Source: Terriglobus aquaticus
Lineage (GTDB): Bacteria; Acidobacteriota; Terriglobia; Terriglobales; Acidobacteriaceae
NCBI RefSeq assembly: GCF_025685415.1
Contig: NZ_JAGSYB010000001.1
Span: 1,426,001-1,490,000, forward strand
Direction: 5' to 3'
Length of the DNA stretch: 64,000 nucleotides
Position 1 is the stretch's first letter; each line of letters opens with the position of its first letter. The notes under the pieces were generated by a model, which saw only the letters and a program-made list of their open reading frames with translations, was not told the DNA's origin and made no database searches. Shown here piece by piece: positions 1 through 8,669 of this stretch. The position numbers were made by a program, and so were the translations under genes.

Positions 1-897
1 CGGCTCGAACTCGTGGAGCATCTTGGCCGCCATCACTGTCCCGTGCCACGTGCGGAAGTCTTTGGCCGTGAAGTGCTGGCCCGTAATCTCGCGCAGATAC
101 TCGTTCACCGCCTGCGAATCGATCACGTGGTGGTCGCCGTCGTGGTCGACATATTGAAACAGCTCGTGACCGGGAATCTCTTCGCACTGGCGGATAATGC
201 GGGCCAGCCGGCGATCGTGCAGGTGAATAGTGTGGTGAACGCGGCTCTTTCCCTGGAAACTGAAGGTGATTTCCGAGCCATGCACGTCGACATGCTCGTG
301 CTGCATGGTCGTCAGCCCATACGAGTGGTTTTCGCGAGCGTATTCGGTGTTTCCCACCCGGATATGGGTGACCTCCATCAGGCTGACAATGGTCGCCAAC
401 ACCTTGTTGCGGGGCATGCCGTGCAGTCCCAGGTCGTGGTGTACGCGAGCGCGAATTCCGGGAAGCGCCTCGGCAAAATGGGTCATGCGCTCGTACTTGT
501 TCTCGTCGCGGATGGCGCGCCACTTAGGGTGGTAGCGGCTCTGCTTGCGTCCACGGGCGTCGCGGCCGGTGGCCTGCAGATGGCCGTTGGCCTCTTTGCA
601 GATCCAGACCTGTTCCCACGCTGGGGGGATCACCAGCGACTTGATGCGGGCCAGGGTTTCCGCATCCTTTACCGCTGTCCCGTCAGGCATGAAGTAGCGG
701 AAGCTGCCACGGAAGCGCTTGCGGGAGATGCCCGGGCGATGATCGGTAACGTAGCGAAGACCCGCAGCCTTGGCGAAGTCCGCCGGATCGTTCAGAACAC
801 TCATCGACTCGACGGGGGCCGTTGACTTTTGGCGCTTCTGTCGGGACGAGGTCGCAGGCCGTTGCTGCCGGGAAGAGGATGGGTTGCGCTTACGCAT
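1..897 (-). CDS. DNA topoisomerase IB, C-terminus cut by window edge
   Basis: Type IB topoisomerase, which relaxes supercoils through a 3'-phosphotyrosyl nick. The minus-strand reading runs off the left edge and 299 codons are visible. Seen: a basic N-terminal tail (1-30), then the bacterial topo IB core with GRDARGRKQSRYHPKW at 111-126, IRVGNTEYAREN at 179-190 and TGQHFTAKDFRTWHGT at 272-287. These hold the conserved Arg/Lys residues of the active site. The catalytic Tyr lies near the C-terminus in this family and is outside the window. ATG codons at 897, 915 and 921 are all in frame, with a stop just upstream and no clear ribosome site, so the exact start is open; 897 is used here. Confidence 0.9.
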   Translation of the reverse strand, partial: MRKRNPSSSRQQRPATSSRQKRQKSTAPVESMSVLNDPADFAKAAGLRYVTDHRPGISRKRFRGSFRYFMPDGTAVKDAETLARIKSLVIPPAWEQVWICKEANGHLQATGRDARGRKQSRYHPKWRAIRDENKYERMTHFAEALPGIRARVHHDLGLHGMPRNKVLATIVSLMEVTHIRVGNTEYARENHSYGLTTMQHEHVDVHGSEITFSFQGKSRVHHTIHLHDRRLARIIRQCEEIPGHELFQYVDHDGDHHVIDSQAVNEYLREITGQHFTAKDFRTWHGTVMAAKMLHEFEP

Positions 898-1004
898 CGC
901 CTGAGTTGGATGCATCGTCATGATGCGGCGTTCGGATTAGGTGATGGGGAGCGGAGCCGGTTTGCCTGTGGCGAGAGAGCGAGCTTCCCCTTGGTGATAA
1001 CAAG

Positions 1005-1036
1005 AAAGGCGCGTGCACTCAGGTGCACGCGCCTTT
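1005..1036. terminator. Strong bidirectional hairpin terminator
   Basis: Perfect 14-bp stem (1005-1018 with 1023-1036) around the tetraloop TCAG. A-rich on one side and T-rich on the other, it sits directly after the stop of the BON-domain gene at 1054 and upstream of the topoisomerase gene. Confidence 0.85.
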
Positions 1037-1053
1037 GCTTCAGCGAGTCGTTC

Positions 1054-2517
1054 TCAGTAGTAGTAGCCGCGAGGGTAAGCGTAAGGGTATGGATACGGTG
1101 CCGGGCCGTAACCGTAGCCCGGCGGGGGCAGTGGCCGGCGAGCTCCTTCAGGGCCCGCGTAGCTGCCCAGGCGCTGCATCTCCGCCTCAGAGACAGTCAA
1201 AAGGCTGACCGGAGCCGTGAGTGGGAAGCGCAACAGCGCCTCTGCCGGAATGTGCGCGTTGCCTCCACCGCTGGCTGCGGCAGCGCCGAGGCCGGCAGCG
1301 CCACCCACGCCGGCACCGATTGCAGCGCCGGTTCCGCGACCCGCGATGGCACCAATGATCGCGCCCACGGCCGCGCCCCCGATCGCGGAGTTTACGGACT
1401 GTGCCGCCTTGTCGCGACCCGTCACGGTGAACGTCTGGCTTTGCAGCGGGATATTCTGCCCGCCAAGGTGCAGCGCCGTCAACTGGAGCGTGAGGCTCCC
1501 GCGACCTTTCAGCGCACCAGCACCCTTCGCGTCCACAACGGTTCCCTGCACCTCGGCACCGCGTGGAATCGCGATCAGACCGTTGGCGAGAATGTCGTTC
1601 TCAACCACGGCCGTGAAGTTGGTGCCCGGTTCGGCGTCGCCGCTGGAGAGCCAGCGCGTGATGCGGACGGGCAGCACCACACCCGGAGCGATGGTGACGT
1701 GTTGACCCGCCGGCTGACCGCCCTGCGGCCCGTAACCGTACGGTGCTGGCTGACCATAACCCTGCTGAGCCTCCCACTGGCGGCGATACATGCCGGGCGT
1801 TGGCTGCTGCGGATAACCCTGATTGTTCGCGTACGGACCCTGCTGCTGCGGATAGCCCTGCTGTTGCGGATAGCCCTGCTGAGGGTACTGCTGTGGCGCG
1901 CCTTGCGGATATCCCTGTTGTGGATACTGTGGCGCGTTTGCCTGCGGGTACTGTTGCGGTGGCGCACCCTGCGGATATCCCCCCTGAGGGTACCCGGGCT
2001 GCGGCTGCGGGTAGGTCTGACCGACCTGCTGCTGACTGTTCGGCATTGGGTACGCCTGCTGCTGTGGCGGCAGTGGCTGAGCGGTCTGGCCTGCGGGAGC
2101 AGGTGCCTGGTTCGGCAGACTCTGCTGTGACGTGGCGTCCGGCTCATTCAACGCCGCCATCCCGGCCTGCTCATTTGCGGCTTGCTCAGTCGCTGAGCCC
2201 GTGGTTGTGCCCGCCTGATCTCCCGCAGTGCCGATGGTGAGCTGGTCGACGACTTTCTTGACACCGACGGTGTGCGCCACGACCTGCTCGGCTGCGTTGC
2301 GCGTCTGCTCATCGGGCACAGAACCGGACAGGGTCACCGTGCCGAACGCGGTAGTGGTTTGGATCTGCTGCGAGGCCAAGCGATTGTCCGCGGCCATCGC
2401 CTTCAGGACGCTCGCCTGGATGGCTGCGTCGCTGGTGGTGGATTGCTGTGCGGCTGCGCCGCCAGCCAGAACGGCAGACATGGCGATCGCTGCCAGAAAT
2501 CGATACCTTTGTTGCAT
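1054..2517 (-). CDS. Exported BON-domain protein with P/Q/G/Y-rich tract and glycine zipper
   Basis: 487 residues, function unknown. Domains: signal peptide 1-23; one BON domain about 30-97 (GTVTLSGSVPDEQTRNAAEQ), a fold linked to phospholipid or envelope binding; a Gln/Pro/Gly/Tyr low-complexity tract about 130-270 with repeated YPQQGYPQ-like units; a folded beta-rich region about 275-370; a Gly/Ala zipper about 378-418 that could insert in a membrane; and a Pro/Tyr tail. A GGAG lies 8 nt before the ATG. The gene stands alone between a terminator and an ECF-like promoter (2561-2589). A periplasmic or outer-membrane structural or stress role is inference. Confidence 0.85.
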   Translation of the reverse strand: MQQRYRFLAAIAMSAVLAGGAAAQQSTTSDAAIQASVLKAMAADNRLASQQIQTTTAFGTVTLSGSVPDEQTRNAAEQVVAHTVGVKKVVDQLTIGTAGDQAGTTTGSATEQAANEQAGMAALNEPDATSQQSLPNQAPAPAGQTAQPLPPQQQAYPMPNSQQQVGQTYPQPQPGYPQGGYPQGAPPQQYPQANAPQYPQQGYPQGAPQQYPQQGYPQQQGYPQQQGPYANNQGYPQQPTPGMYRRQWEAQQGYGQPAPYGYGPQGGQPAGQHVTIAPGVVLPVRITRWLSSGDAEPGTNFTAVVENDILANGLIAIPRGAEVQGTVVDAKGAGALKGRGSLTLQLTALHLGGQNIPLQSQTFTVTGRDKAAQSVNSAIGGAAVGAIIGAIAGRGTGAAIGAGVGGAAGLGAAAASGGGNAHIPAEALLRFPLTAPVSLLTVSEAEMQRLGSYAGPEGARRPLPPPGYGYGPAPYPYPYAYPRGYYY

Positions 2518-2560
2518 GGTGCTGCTCCACGCGGGACGGAAACGTCGCGCCCGCTAGCCG

Positions 2561-2589
2561 TTCAGACGCAATTTACTGCGGGAAGTTGC
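2561..2589 (-). promoter_or_regulatory. Candidate ECF-sigma promoter of the BON-domain gene
   Basis: On the minus strand GCAACTT (2589-2583) and CGTCTGAA (2568-2561) are separated so that AAC and CGTC lie 16 nt apart. This is the AAC-N16-CGTC layout typical of group IV (ECF) sigma factors. Predicted transcript start is about 37 nt before the ATG at 2517. Confidence 0.45.
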
Positions 2590-2603
2590 GCGCGAGAAAA
2601 GGC

Positions 2604-3308
2604 TCAGCTTCGGCCCTGACGCGTCACCCGGATCAGCACTTCCAGAATGCGCGTTGCAGCCTTGATCGACGCCCTCCAATCGCCCGAAACCTTGGACACT
2701 CCGCCGTACCGGACGCGGTAGCTGACCGGAATCTCCTGGACGCGCAGGTGGTGCTGCACTGCCTTAATCTGCATTTCCAGATTCCAGCCATAGGTGCGCT
2801 CCTGCATCTTCAAGCGGTCCAGGGCATCGCGGCGGATGGCGCGAAAGGCGCACATGTCGGTGTACCGGAAGCCGTATACCAGCCGGACGATTTGCCCGAC
2901 GAACCAGCCGGCGAAAACTTGCGATCCGAGCATGGAGCCCGGCTGACGGACACGGCCCCGCCGGTCTCCGCCCAGTCGCGTCCCCAGGACAAGGTCCTGC
3001 TCGCCTCGCTGGATCGGAGCCACCAGTTCTGGGAGATGCGTTGGAACGTCCGCACCGTCGCCATCCATGAAGACCAGGATTTCGGATGCCGCGGAAGCGG
3101 CGGCCACGCCAGCCAGGCATGCCGAGCCATAGCCTCGCGCTGCTCGAACCACGCGGGCACCCGCCGCTGCTGCAACCTCCGCAGTCGCGTCCGTGCTGCC
3201 GTTGTCGACGACCAGGCACTCCTGGATTTCGGCCCAGGGCAGCTCATTGACCGTATAGCCGATCGACTCCGCTTCATTGAGCGCGGGAATGATGACCGAA
3301 ACACTCAT
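2604..3308 (-). CDS. GT2 family glycosyltransferase (polyprenyl-phosphate sugar synthase type)
   Basis: 234 residues with a single GT-A fold and no membrane segment. Seen: SVSVIIPALNEAESIG at the N-terminus, a VVDNGSTDAT nucleotide-binding segment near 35 and the metal-binding FMDGDGADVP near 80. The size and motifs match dolichyl/undecaprenyl-phosphate mannose or glucose synthases, which charge a lipid carrier with one sugar. It is last in a four-gene operon, and its ATG overlaps the TGA of the preceding membrane transferase by 4 nt (3305-3308). Inference: it makes the lipid-linked donor used by that membrane enzyme. The sugar cannot be read from sequence. Confidence 0.85.
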   Translation of the reverse strand: MSVSVIIPALNEAESIGYTVNELPWAEIQECLVVDNGSTDATAEVAAAAGARVVRAARGYGSACLAGVAAASAASEILVFMDGDGADVPTHLPELVAPIQRGEQDLVLGTRLGGDRRGRVRQPGSMLGSQVFAGWFVGQIVRLVYGFRYTDMCAFRAIRRDALDRLKMQERTYGWNLEMQIKAVQHHLRVQEIPVSYRVRYGGVSKVSGDWRASIKAATRILEVLIRVTRQGRS

Positions 3309-4702
3309 CGCGCGGCCTCACTCGTCACCGCCCGCCAAGGCAGGGGCAGATGCAAGCTGCCCCGATACTTTCGCCACAGTAGCCAAAGCAGCAATGCAAC
3401 TGCGCTCGCGCCGTAGGTCCAGCTATTCGCATGGAACATCTTCGGACCCGGTTCCGCGTACTGCGTCGTCAGCCAGTAGAAAACGCTGTAGACATAGACG
3501 ATGCCTGGCAGTTCCGGCAACAGAACCAGGAACGGCAGCAGCCACGCCACGTACCAGGGGTAATGCGGCGAAAACAGCAGCATCAGAGCGAATGCCAGTG
3601 CTGCCGCGGGTCTCAGAAAGGCTGTGCCCGGCATCTGGCTCGCACGCCAGCACCACAGCATCAGCGGCAGAAACACGGCAGCGCAAAAGGCGAGAAACGC
3701 CGGTGTGCCCAGACCTCTGAAACCGGGAACATGCCGCGCAGCTTCCAGGAGGAAATAGCGAGTACCAGAGTCCATGCCCTCCTCCGCTGCGTATCCGCCG
3801 GCAAAACCGAACACTTTCATGCCCACACTGGAGTACACCGCATATCCGGCAACAATCACCGACACGACAGCAGCCGGCATGCGCCAGTCGCGACGCTTCC
3901 ACAACGCGGGAAACAGCAGCAACGGGTAGAACTTGATCATCACGGCCGCGCCCAACGCAAAGCCGGTGAGCCAGGGACGATCTCGCAACCGGAACAGAAG
4001 CGCCAGGCACACGGCGGCGATCAGCGCAGCATCCAGGTGTCCGCTGGAACCGAACTCCCAAATGCATAGCGGGCTCCAGGCGTAGAGGATGACCTCTTCC
4101 CTGCGGCGACCCATCTGCTCCAGCATATTCGCCAGGGCAAATACCGTCACGCCTTCCAGCGCGTACATGGTCAGCTTCATCAGCGTGAGCGTCGGCGAGA
4201 ACCAGGTGGCGATCCAGAACAGCATCTGCGCCACTGGCGGGTAGATAGTCGGCGCATAATCGCGACGATTGATGTACGGGAAAATATCGTCTTCCTGGAG
4301 CCATCGCAGGTGCTCGTTACCCGGGAAATAGCGGTAGGGATTGATGCCGTGGTGCTGCACATATCCGTCCCAGACATATCGGTAGATGTCACTGGACAGG
4401 TGTGGCTCCGGCGTCAGCAGCGCCAGGCGGCACAACAACGCGGTGCCAACGATGATCCAGAACGAGCGGCGATCCGTCGGCTGCGTCCACACCACGAGTC
4501 CTGCGGCCAGAGACACGGCCAGAGCACAGGTAGACGTTTCGGAGTAGCCGATCACAAACGTGTCGAACTCAACGGCAAGATGACGCGACAGGAAGAGGAG
4601 CGCCAGGCCGAGCAGCACGAGGACGACGTTCGTGCTCCCTGGTGAGCCGCGGTACAGCAGCGAACGCCAACTCATAGGGTGAGTCTCAATGTCGTGCTTC
4701 AT
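3305..4702 (-). CDS. Polytopic GT87/DUF2029-like mannosyltransferase
   Basis: 465 residues with roughly ten or more hydrophobic segments. The first extracytoplasmic loop has SSDIYRYVWDGYVQHHGINPY, the acidic, Trp/Tyr-rich loop seen in GT-C enzymes of the GT87/DUF2029 group that take sugar from a polyprenyl-phosphate donor. The ATG at 4702 overlaps the upstream TGA by 4 nt, and the TGA overlaps the GT2 start, so translation is probably coupled. Met10 is an alternative start. Acceptor and sugar are unknown. Being flanked by a cytosolic GT2 suggests the pair adds sugars on the periplasmic face of the inner membrane. Confidence 0.8.
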   Translation of the reverse strand: MKHDIETHPMSWRSLLYRGSPGSTNVVLVLLGLALLFLSRHLAVEFDTFVIGYSETSTCALAVSLAAGLVVWTQPTDRRSFWIIVGTALLCRLALLTPEPHLSSDIYRYVWDGYVQHHGINPYRYFPGNEHLRWLQEDDIFPYINRRDYAPTIYPPVAQMLFWIATWFSPTLTLMKLTMYALEGVTVFALANMLEQMGRRREEVILYAWSPLCIWEFGSSGHLDAALIAAVCLALLFRLRDRPWLTGFALGAAVMIKFYPLLLFPALWKRRDWRMPAAVVSVIVAGYAVYSSVGMKVFGFAGGYAAEEGMDSGTRYFLLEAARHVPGFRGLGTPAFLAFCAAVFLPLMLWCWRASQMPGTAFLRPAAALAFALMLLFSPHYPWYVAWLLPFLVLLPELPGIVYVYSVFYWLTTQYAEPGPKMFHANSWTYGASAVALLLWLLWRKYRGSLHLPLPWRAVTSEAAR

Positions 4703-5502
4703 GAACGAGACGAGGTCGGCGCAGTGCGCCAGGAAACTTCGCCTGCCGAGGCGAGATCTGCGAGGAAGGCGCGGGTTGCAGCGGCGTCGAAGCCCTCCGT
4801 GGTCGCGAAATGAGGGCGGTTCCCGTCCAGCAGCTCGGCAGCCAAGACCCGCAAAGTGGAAGCGTCGTCCACGTCATACCAGACCGGCAGGTGCACGACC
4901 TCGATCCCGGCTTCGCTGCAGCGCTCCAGCGTCTCCGCGTGCACGAACTCCGTACTCCAGGTGATGCGCTCGAACGGTTCCGGGTGTGCCCGTTTCAGGC
5001 CGATCAGGTAGTATCCGCCATCGTGCGACCCGCCCAACACCAAGCGGTCGCCGGGCTGGTTCAGCGCGTCCACCGCCTGCTGCAACGCGGCGTGCGGCAA
5101 GGTGGGCGAATCGGAGTCGATCAGGCAGACAGCACCGAACCCGCACGATAGAAGATCCGTTGCAGCAAGATGAAGACGTTCGCCGAACCCGTCACCGCGC
5201 TGCAGAATCAGCGAAAACCCGTCCGGCGCGATGCCGGCAAATGCTGCTTCTTCGCCGGCCGGCGTGTAGCAGAGCACACCGCGGCCGCCCCGTACCTCCG
5301 CGATGTTTCGCGTGGTGTCGCGCAGAAAACAGATGTTCAGTGCGGCCGTCTGCTCCAGCGTCAACGGCGGAGACAGGCGAGTCTTCACCTTCCCCGGTCG
5401 TGGGGCCTTGGTCATGACCGCCAGGGCGCAGTGTCCGGCAAGCTCGGGGTTCGATTCGGAGGGCCGCAGCAGCGGATACGGCGTCGGCGCCACGTCAGGC
5501 AA
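4699..5502 (-). CDS. DUF2064/TIGR04282 glycosyltransferase-like protein (CofC-related fold)
   Basis: 267 residues. AVMTKAPRPGKVKTRL near residue 30 is the family signature and resembles the nucleotide-binding loop of nucleotidyltransferases. CLIDSDSPTLP and LGGSHDGGYYLIGL complete the conserved core. Members are usually encoded next to GT2 and GT-C genes in glycan or glycolipid clusters, as here, but the reaction is not established. It overlaps the methyltransferase stop by 8 nt upstream and the membrane transferase start by 4 nt downstream. Confidence 0.82.
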   Translation of the reverse strand: MPDVAPTPYPLLRPSESNPELAGHCALAVMTKAPRPGKVKTRLSPPLTLEQTAALNICFLRDTTRNIAEVRGGRGVLCYTPAGEEAAFAGIAPDGFSLILQRGDGFGERLHLAATDLLSCGFGAVCLIDSDSPTLPHAALQQAVDALNQPGDRLVLGGSHDGGYYLIGLKRAHPEPFERITWSTEFVHAETLERCSEAGIEVVHLPVWYDVDDASTLRVLAAELLDGNRPHFATTEGFDAAATRAFLADLASAGEVSWRTAPTSSRS

Positions 5503-6247
5503 TGCACGGCTCCAGCAGGTCGGCTGTGTTCACAGCCGAGACTTCTTCCACACCAGCCGGCTTGGTGCAGACCGCAAACTGGTAGCGGCCGTCGCGGCGG
5601 AATACGATGTCCTGCCACGGCTGCGCCTGGACCAGGCCACCAAACTCCGCCTCGGTCATGGTGGTCACACGGTGAGGCTCAACGTAAGGTACCTTGGTGA
5701 ACGAGGAAAGCTTCGCCAGAAGCCACATGGCGCTGAGCGGAAACTGTGTCCGCGCGCTTTGTACCGGCTCGGCGACAAAGCACTTTCCGCCCGGCCGAAG
5801 TACCCGGAAGATCTCGCGCATTACATCGTCGCGGTTGGGCACGACGAGAAACAGGCGTGACACGACAATGCTGTCCACAGTGCCGACGGTCGCCGGAAGC
5901 TGGTGAACATCCGCCTGGTGAAAGCTGCAGTTTTGTAGTTTCATGGCAGCCGCGCGAGTGCGCGCTCGGGTCAGCAGCGCCTTGCTCAAGTCAATGCCGG
6001 TGGTTCGAATGTGAGGATAGTTTTCAGCGAAGCGACAGGCATAGAAGCCGGGACCACAGCCAAGCTCCAGCAGGTGTGTGCCGGCCGGCGGGCCTTCCCC
6101 ACCCCACAAGCCGTCGGCTATCTCCGGCGAATGGTCATGAAACAGGTGTTCTCGACACAGTGCGTAAAACCAGCCGCAGCGCTCGAACAGGCTATCGGAG
6201 GGGGGACAACAGCCACCCACGATGTCGGTGCTGACTGGTTCTGCCAT
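5495..6247 (-). CDS. Class I SAM-dependent methyltransferase
   Basis: 250 residues from the ATG at 6247, chosen because GGAG lies 9 nt upstream; a longer reading to 6343 lacks support. Motif I is LLELGCGPGFYACRFAE, motif post-I is TTGIDLSKALL, and FRVLRPGGKCFVAEP follows; this is a standard Rossmann methyltransferase related to the UbiE/Methyltransf_11 group. The Cys pair in GGCCPPSD near the N-terminus is unusual. First gene of the four-gene glycan operon, so its substrate may be a sugar or lipid intermediate of that pathway (inference). Confidence 0.85.
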   Translation of the reverse strand: MAEPVSTDIVGGCCPPSDSLFERCGWFYALCREHLFHDHSPEIADGLWGGEGPPAGTHLLELGCGPGFYACRFAENYPHIRTTGIDLSKALLTRARTRAAAMKLQNCSFHQADVHQLPATVGTVDSIVVSRLFLVVPNRDDVMREIFRVLRPGGKCFVAEPVQSARTQFPLSAMWLLAKLSSFTKVPYVEPHRVTTMTEAEFGGLVQAQPWQDIVFRRDGRYQFAVCTKPAGVEEVSAVNTADLLEPCIA

Positions 6248-6347
6248 GACTTCGCACTCCACCCGGCACCTGGGCCGATTTCTAACTTGCTTCCAAAAGC
6301 GCCGGGGTCGCGCAAGCCCGCGCGCAACTGCCTGACCATGCACTTGG

Positions 6348-6369
6348 ATGCTAAGAACAGCCTAAGCAT
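6348..6369. promoter_or_regulatory. Imperfect inverted repeat over the -10 and start region of the glycan operon
   Basis: ATGCTAAG (6348-6355) and CTAAGCAT (6362-6369) form 8-nt arms matching at 7 of 8 positions around AACAGC. The repeat overlaps the predicted -10 box of the minus-strand promoter and its transcript start, the usual place for a repressor operator. No regulator gene lies next to it. Confidence 0.4.
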
Positions 6370-6394
6370 ACGGGCTGGCGCGCGGTGACGGCAA
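6365..6394 (-). promoter_or_regulatory. Candidate sigma-70 promoter of the methyltransferase/glycosyltransferase operon
   Basis: On the minus strand TTGCCG (6394-6389), an 18-nt spacer and TATGCT (6370-6365). It would give a leader of about 110 nt before the ATG at 6247. Confidence 0.45.
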
Positions 6395-6431
6395 TCACGA
6401 GATTTGCGCCGTACAAAACCGTTCGCGGAGG

Positions 6432-8669
6432 TTATGGATGATCCGCAACTCTGCCCTGCACGGCGTCATCAAAGGCAATCCCATTCTTCTGCAGGAGGTC
6501 TCCCAACGCGCGGTCGAGGGCCAGTTGGGCCTTTTGATAATCGGATCGTGCGGCGACCTCGGTCGCGCGCGCCTGGGCAAGGTAGGCCTCGTCTTGCACA
6601 ATCAGGTAGTTGGTGCTGGCGCCCACTGAAAACTTGTCGATTTCTGCCTGCAGCAATTGCTGTTGGTAGTTGCGGCTCTCAACTGCCGCGGCGTATGCCT
6701 GGTGCGCGTTCTCCAGCGCCACGGTTGCGTTTTCCACCTGCTGCCGAACATCGTTTTCCAGCTTCGCAGCCCGGCCCTGCGACTGACGAAGTTGAACCTG
6801 GTCGCGTGCCGCATCGGCCTGGGCGATGCGGTTCCGCAGCGGTAGATTGAGCTGGATCCCGCCCTGATAGATCGTCGACAAGCGCAGACCGCCCTGGGTC
6901 AGCGCGGCCGGCGTGGTCGCCACGCCGGTACCCGGCGATCCCACAAGCTGGTATGGGACCAGCGACGAGCCCCGGGTCTGCACGTTTGCGTACACGTTCA
7001 GCAGGGGCTTCACCGCGTTGGCCGTGCCCCGTGCGGCAATCTCGTTTGCCTGCACCTGGATGCCGGCCTGCAGCAGGTCGGGGCGCGTTGCAAGCGCATC
7101 GGAGGTCAGCCGCGGCACGTCGAGTTGTGGTGGGGCATCCGGAACATCGATGTGGTCGGTCGGAACGATGGACGCAAACTGCGCGCCGGGGTCACTGAGG
7201 CGCCTAAGCAGGTTCTGCCGAAGGATGACCTCCTGCTGGCGGTATTCCCCACGAGCCTGGATCAGATCCAGCCGGCTCGCCGCCAATAGCGCCTGCACGC
7301 GCGTCAGCTCGATGGGTGCCAGCGTTCCTTCGGCCACCTGGTTCTGATCGTCGCGGAAGAGCCGTTCGGCCGCGGCCAGAGCATCTTCGCGAACCCCGAT
7401 GTTTTCCCCGAGCGACACCAGGTCGTAGTACAGCCTTGATATGCCGTAGACCGTCTCGAGCAGTTGCTGCTCAAACAGGAGTCGCGAGACCTGCTGATCG
7501 AGGCGCGCGATGCGCACAAACCGTAAATTCACCTGCCTGCCGCGGCCGCGTAACAGCGACTGCGTAAAGGTGAAGTTGGTGGAGGGCGCGTGAAATGGGT
7601 TGTACTGCGAATTGTTGGCGTAGAGCACCTGGGGCGCGTTGCTGACGAACGCCTCAATCTGAGCGCCAAACGAGAAGCCCTGCTGGTAATCGACACCCGT
7701 ATTCACGAAGTCGAGCGGGGGCGTATTCACATTGGTGCCGCCACTCCCCGTTCCTGTGCCGGTTCCGCTTCCCGTAGTGGTGGTGGATTCCAGCGATTTC
7801 TGGTCAGAGCGCCGCAGATAGCCGGCCTGCCCCGTGACCACAGGATCGAACAGCGGCGTCTGCGGCCCGGGCGCGTAGGCGAAGCCATTGGTTTGGCTCA
7901 GCGATTGCTGCACGGTGTTCCCGGCCTGGGTGATCTGGCTAAGGTCGGTTACCTGGGGCGCGGTGGCCGCGGTTGTGCCATCTGTAGCTGCGTTCAGCAG
8001 AGGGCTCGTCTGCGCACCCACACCTGGTGCCGTTTGCGTGATCGTGTAATCGATCCCGCGAAGATTGCCGCCGCCACGGGCGCGGGTCAGGTCCGTGTCG
8101 GCCAACAGCAGGTTGTACCGGCTCACCTCCACGTCCAGGTTGTTCTCCACCGCGAGCGCCACGGCGTCGTGCAGAGAAAGGTATAGCTTGCCGTCTCGCA
8201 CCAGCGAGTCGATCCGAACGGAAGTTGCTGTGGGCAACTCCGGCACATGCGCTGCGCGGTACGGGGCGATGAGTCGGATAGGACTCGTCTGGAACGCGGC
8301 CGGGGCCTCTCTCCGCGGCAGTTGCGAATCGCCACGCACCTGCTGCGTTTGGGAATTTCCACCGACCGCGCCGGGAAGTTCCGGTGTCAGCGGCTCCACA
8401 TCGCGCAGGTCGACCGAACTGCCGTCCGGCCGGGGCAGAGGCGCGTCCGGAGATGCGGTTGGTTGCTGCTGCCCAGGCACGGCCTGCTGGCCCGGCGCCT
8501 GGGGCACAGCGGGCAGCGCTGTCTGCGGTGCCGTGTACGGAGCCGGCTGCTGCCGCCCTTGCGGGTCCTGCTGAGCGGCGGCGGCGGACGCAACAAGAAC
8601 TACCGCAGCCACGCCGATCGGCAGAGCCATCCGATTCAGAGAAACGATGGACCGAATGCCAGAGATCAT
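6432..8669 (-). CDS. TolC-family outer-membrane efflux channel
   Basis: 745 residues, well above the roughly 450-500 usual for the family. A signal peptide is followed by a Pro/Gln-rich region up to about residue 110. Two long alpha-helical hairpin repeats characteristic of TolC proteins follow, in the C-terminal half: helical stretches around ISRLYYDLVSLGENIGVRE and the final QAQLALDRALGDLLQKNGI. A Gly/Thr/Ser-rich insert (TTTTGSGTGTGTGSGG) interrupts the first half. The ATG overlaps the TGA of the adaptor gene (8666-8669). It would form the exit duct of the tripartite RND pump encoded upstream. Confidence 0.9.
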   Translation of the reverse strand: MISGIRSIVSLNRMALPIGVAAVVLVASAAAAQQDPQGRQQPAPYTAPQTALPAVPQAPGQQAVPGQQQPTASPDAPLPRPDGSSVDLRDVEPLTPELPGAVGGNSQTQQVRGDSQLPRREAPAAFQTSPIRLIAPYRAAHVPELPTATSVRIDSLVRDGKLYLSLHDAVALAVENNLDVEVSRYNLLLADTDLTRARGGGNLRGIDYTITQTAPGVGAQTSPLLNAATDGTTAATAPQVTDLSQITQAGNTVQQSLSQTNGFAYAPGPQTPLFDPVVTGQAGYLRRSDQKSLESTTTTGSGTGTGTGSGGTNVNTPPLDFVNTGVDYQQGFSFGAQIEAFVSNAPQVLYANNSQYNPFHAPSTNFTFTQSLLRGRGRQVNLRFVRIARLDQQVSRLLFEQQLLETVYGISRLYYDLVSLGENIGVREDALAAAERLFRDDQNQVAEGTLAPIELTRVQALLAASRLDLIQARGEYRQQEVILRQNLLRRLSDPGAQFASIVPTDHIDVPDAPPQLDVPRLTSDALATRPDLLQAGIQVQANEIAARGTANAVKPLLNVYANVQTRGSSLVPYQLVGSPGTGVATTPAALTQGGLRLSTIYQGGIQLNLPLRNRIAQADAARDQVQLRQSQGRAAKLENDVRQQVENATVALENAHQAYAAAVESRNYQQQLLQAEIDKFSVGASTNYLIVQDEAYLAQARATEVAARSDYQKAQLALDRALGDLLQKNGIAFDDAVQGRVADHP

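Noticed and set aside
13-825. 270-codon plus-strand frame at the left edge
   Set aside because: It is the antisense of the topoisomerase IB reading, which matches family motifs along its length.
1790-2060. Tandem DNA repeat or CRISPR-like array in the BON gene
   Set aside because: Periodicity comes from codons for YPQQ-type residues with variable spacing; no fixed repeat-spacer structure.
829-2130. 433-codon plus-strand frame across the terminator and the BON gene
   Set aside because: Runs through a perfect hairpin, is Arg/Leu-repetitive from the reverse of the P/Q tract, and has no domain.
3305-3308. Possible frameshift between the GT87-like and GT2 genes
   Set aside because: The overlap is an ordinary ATGA start-stop junction; both proteins are complete.
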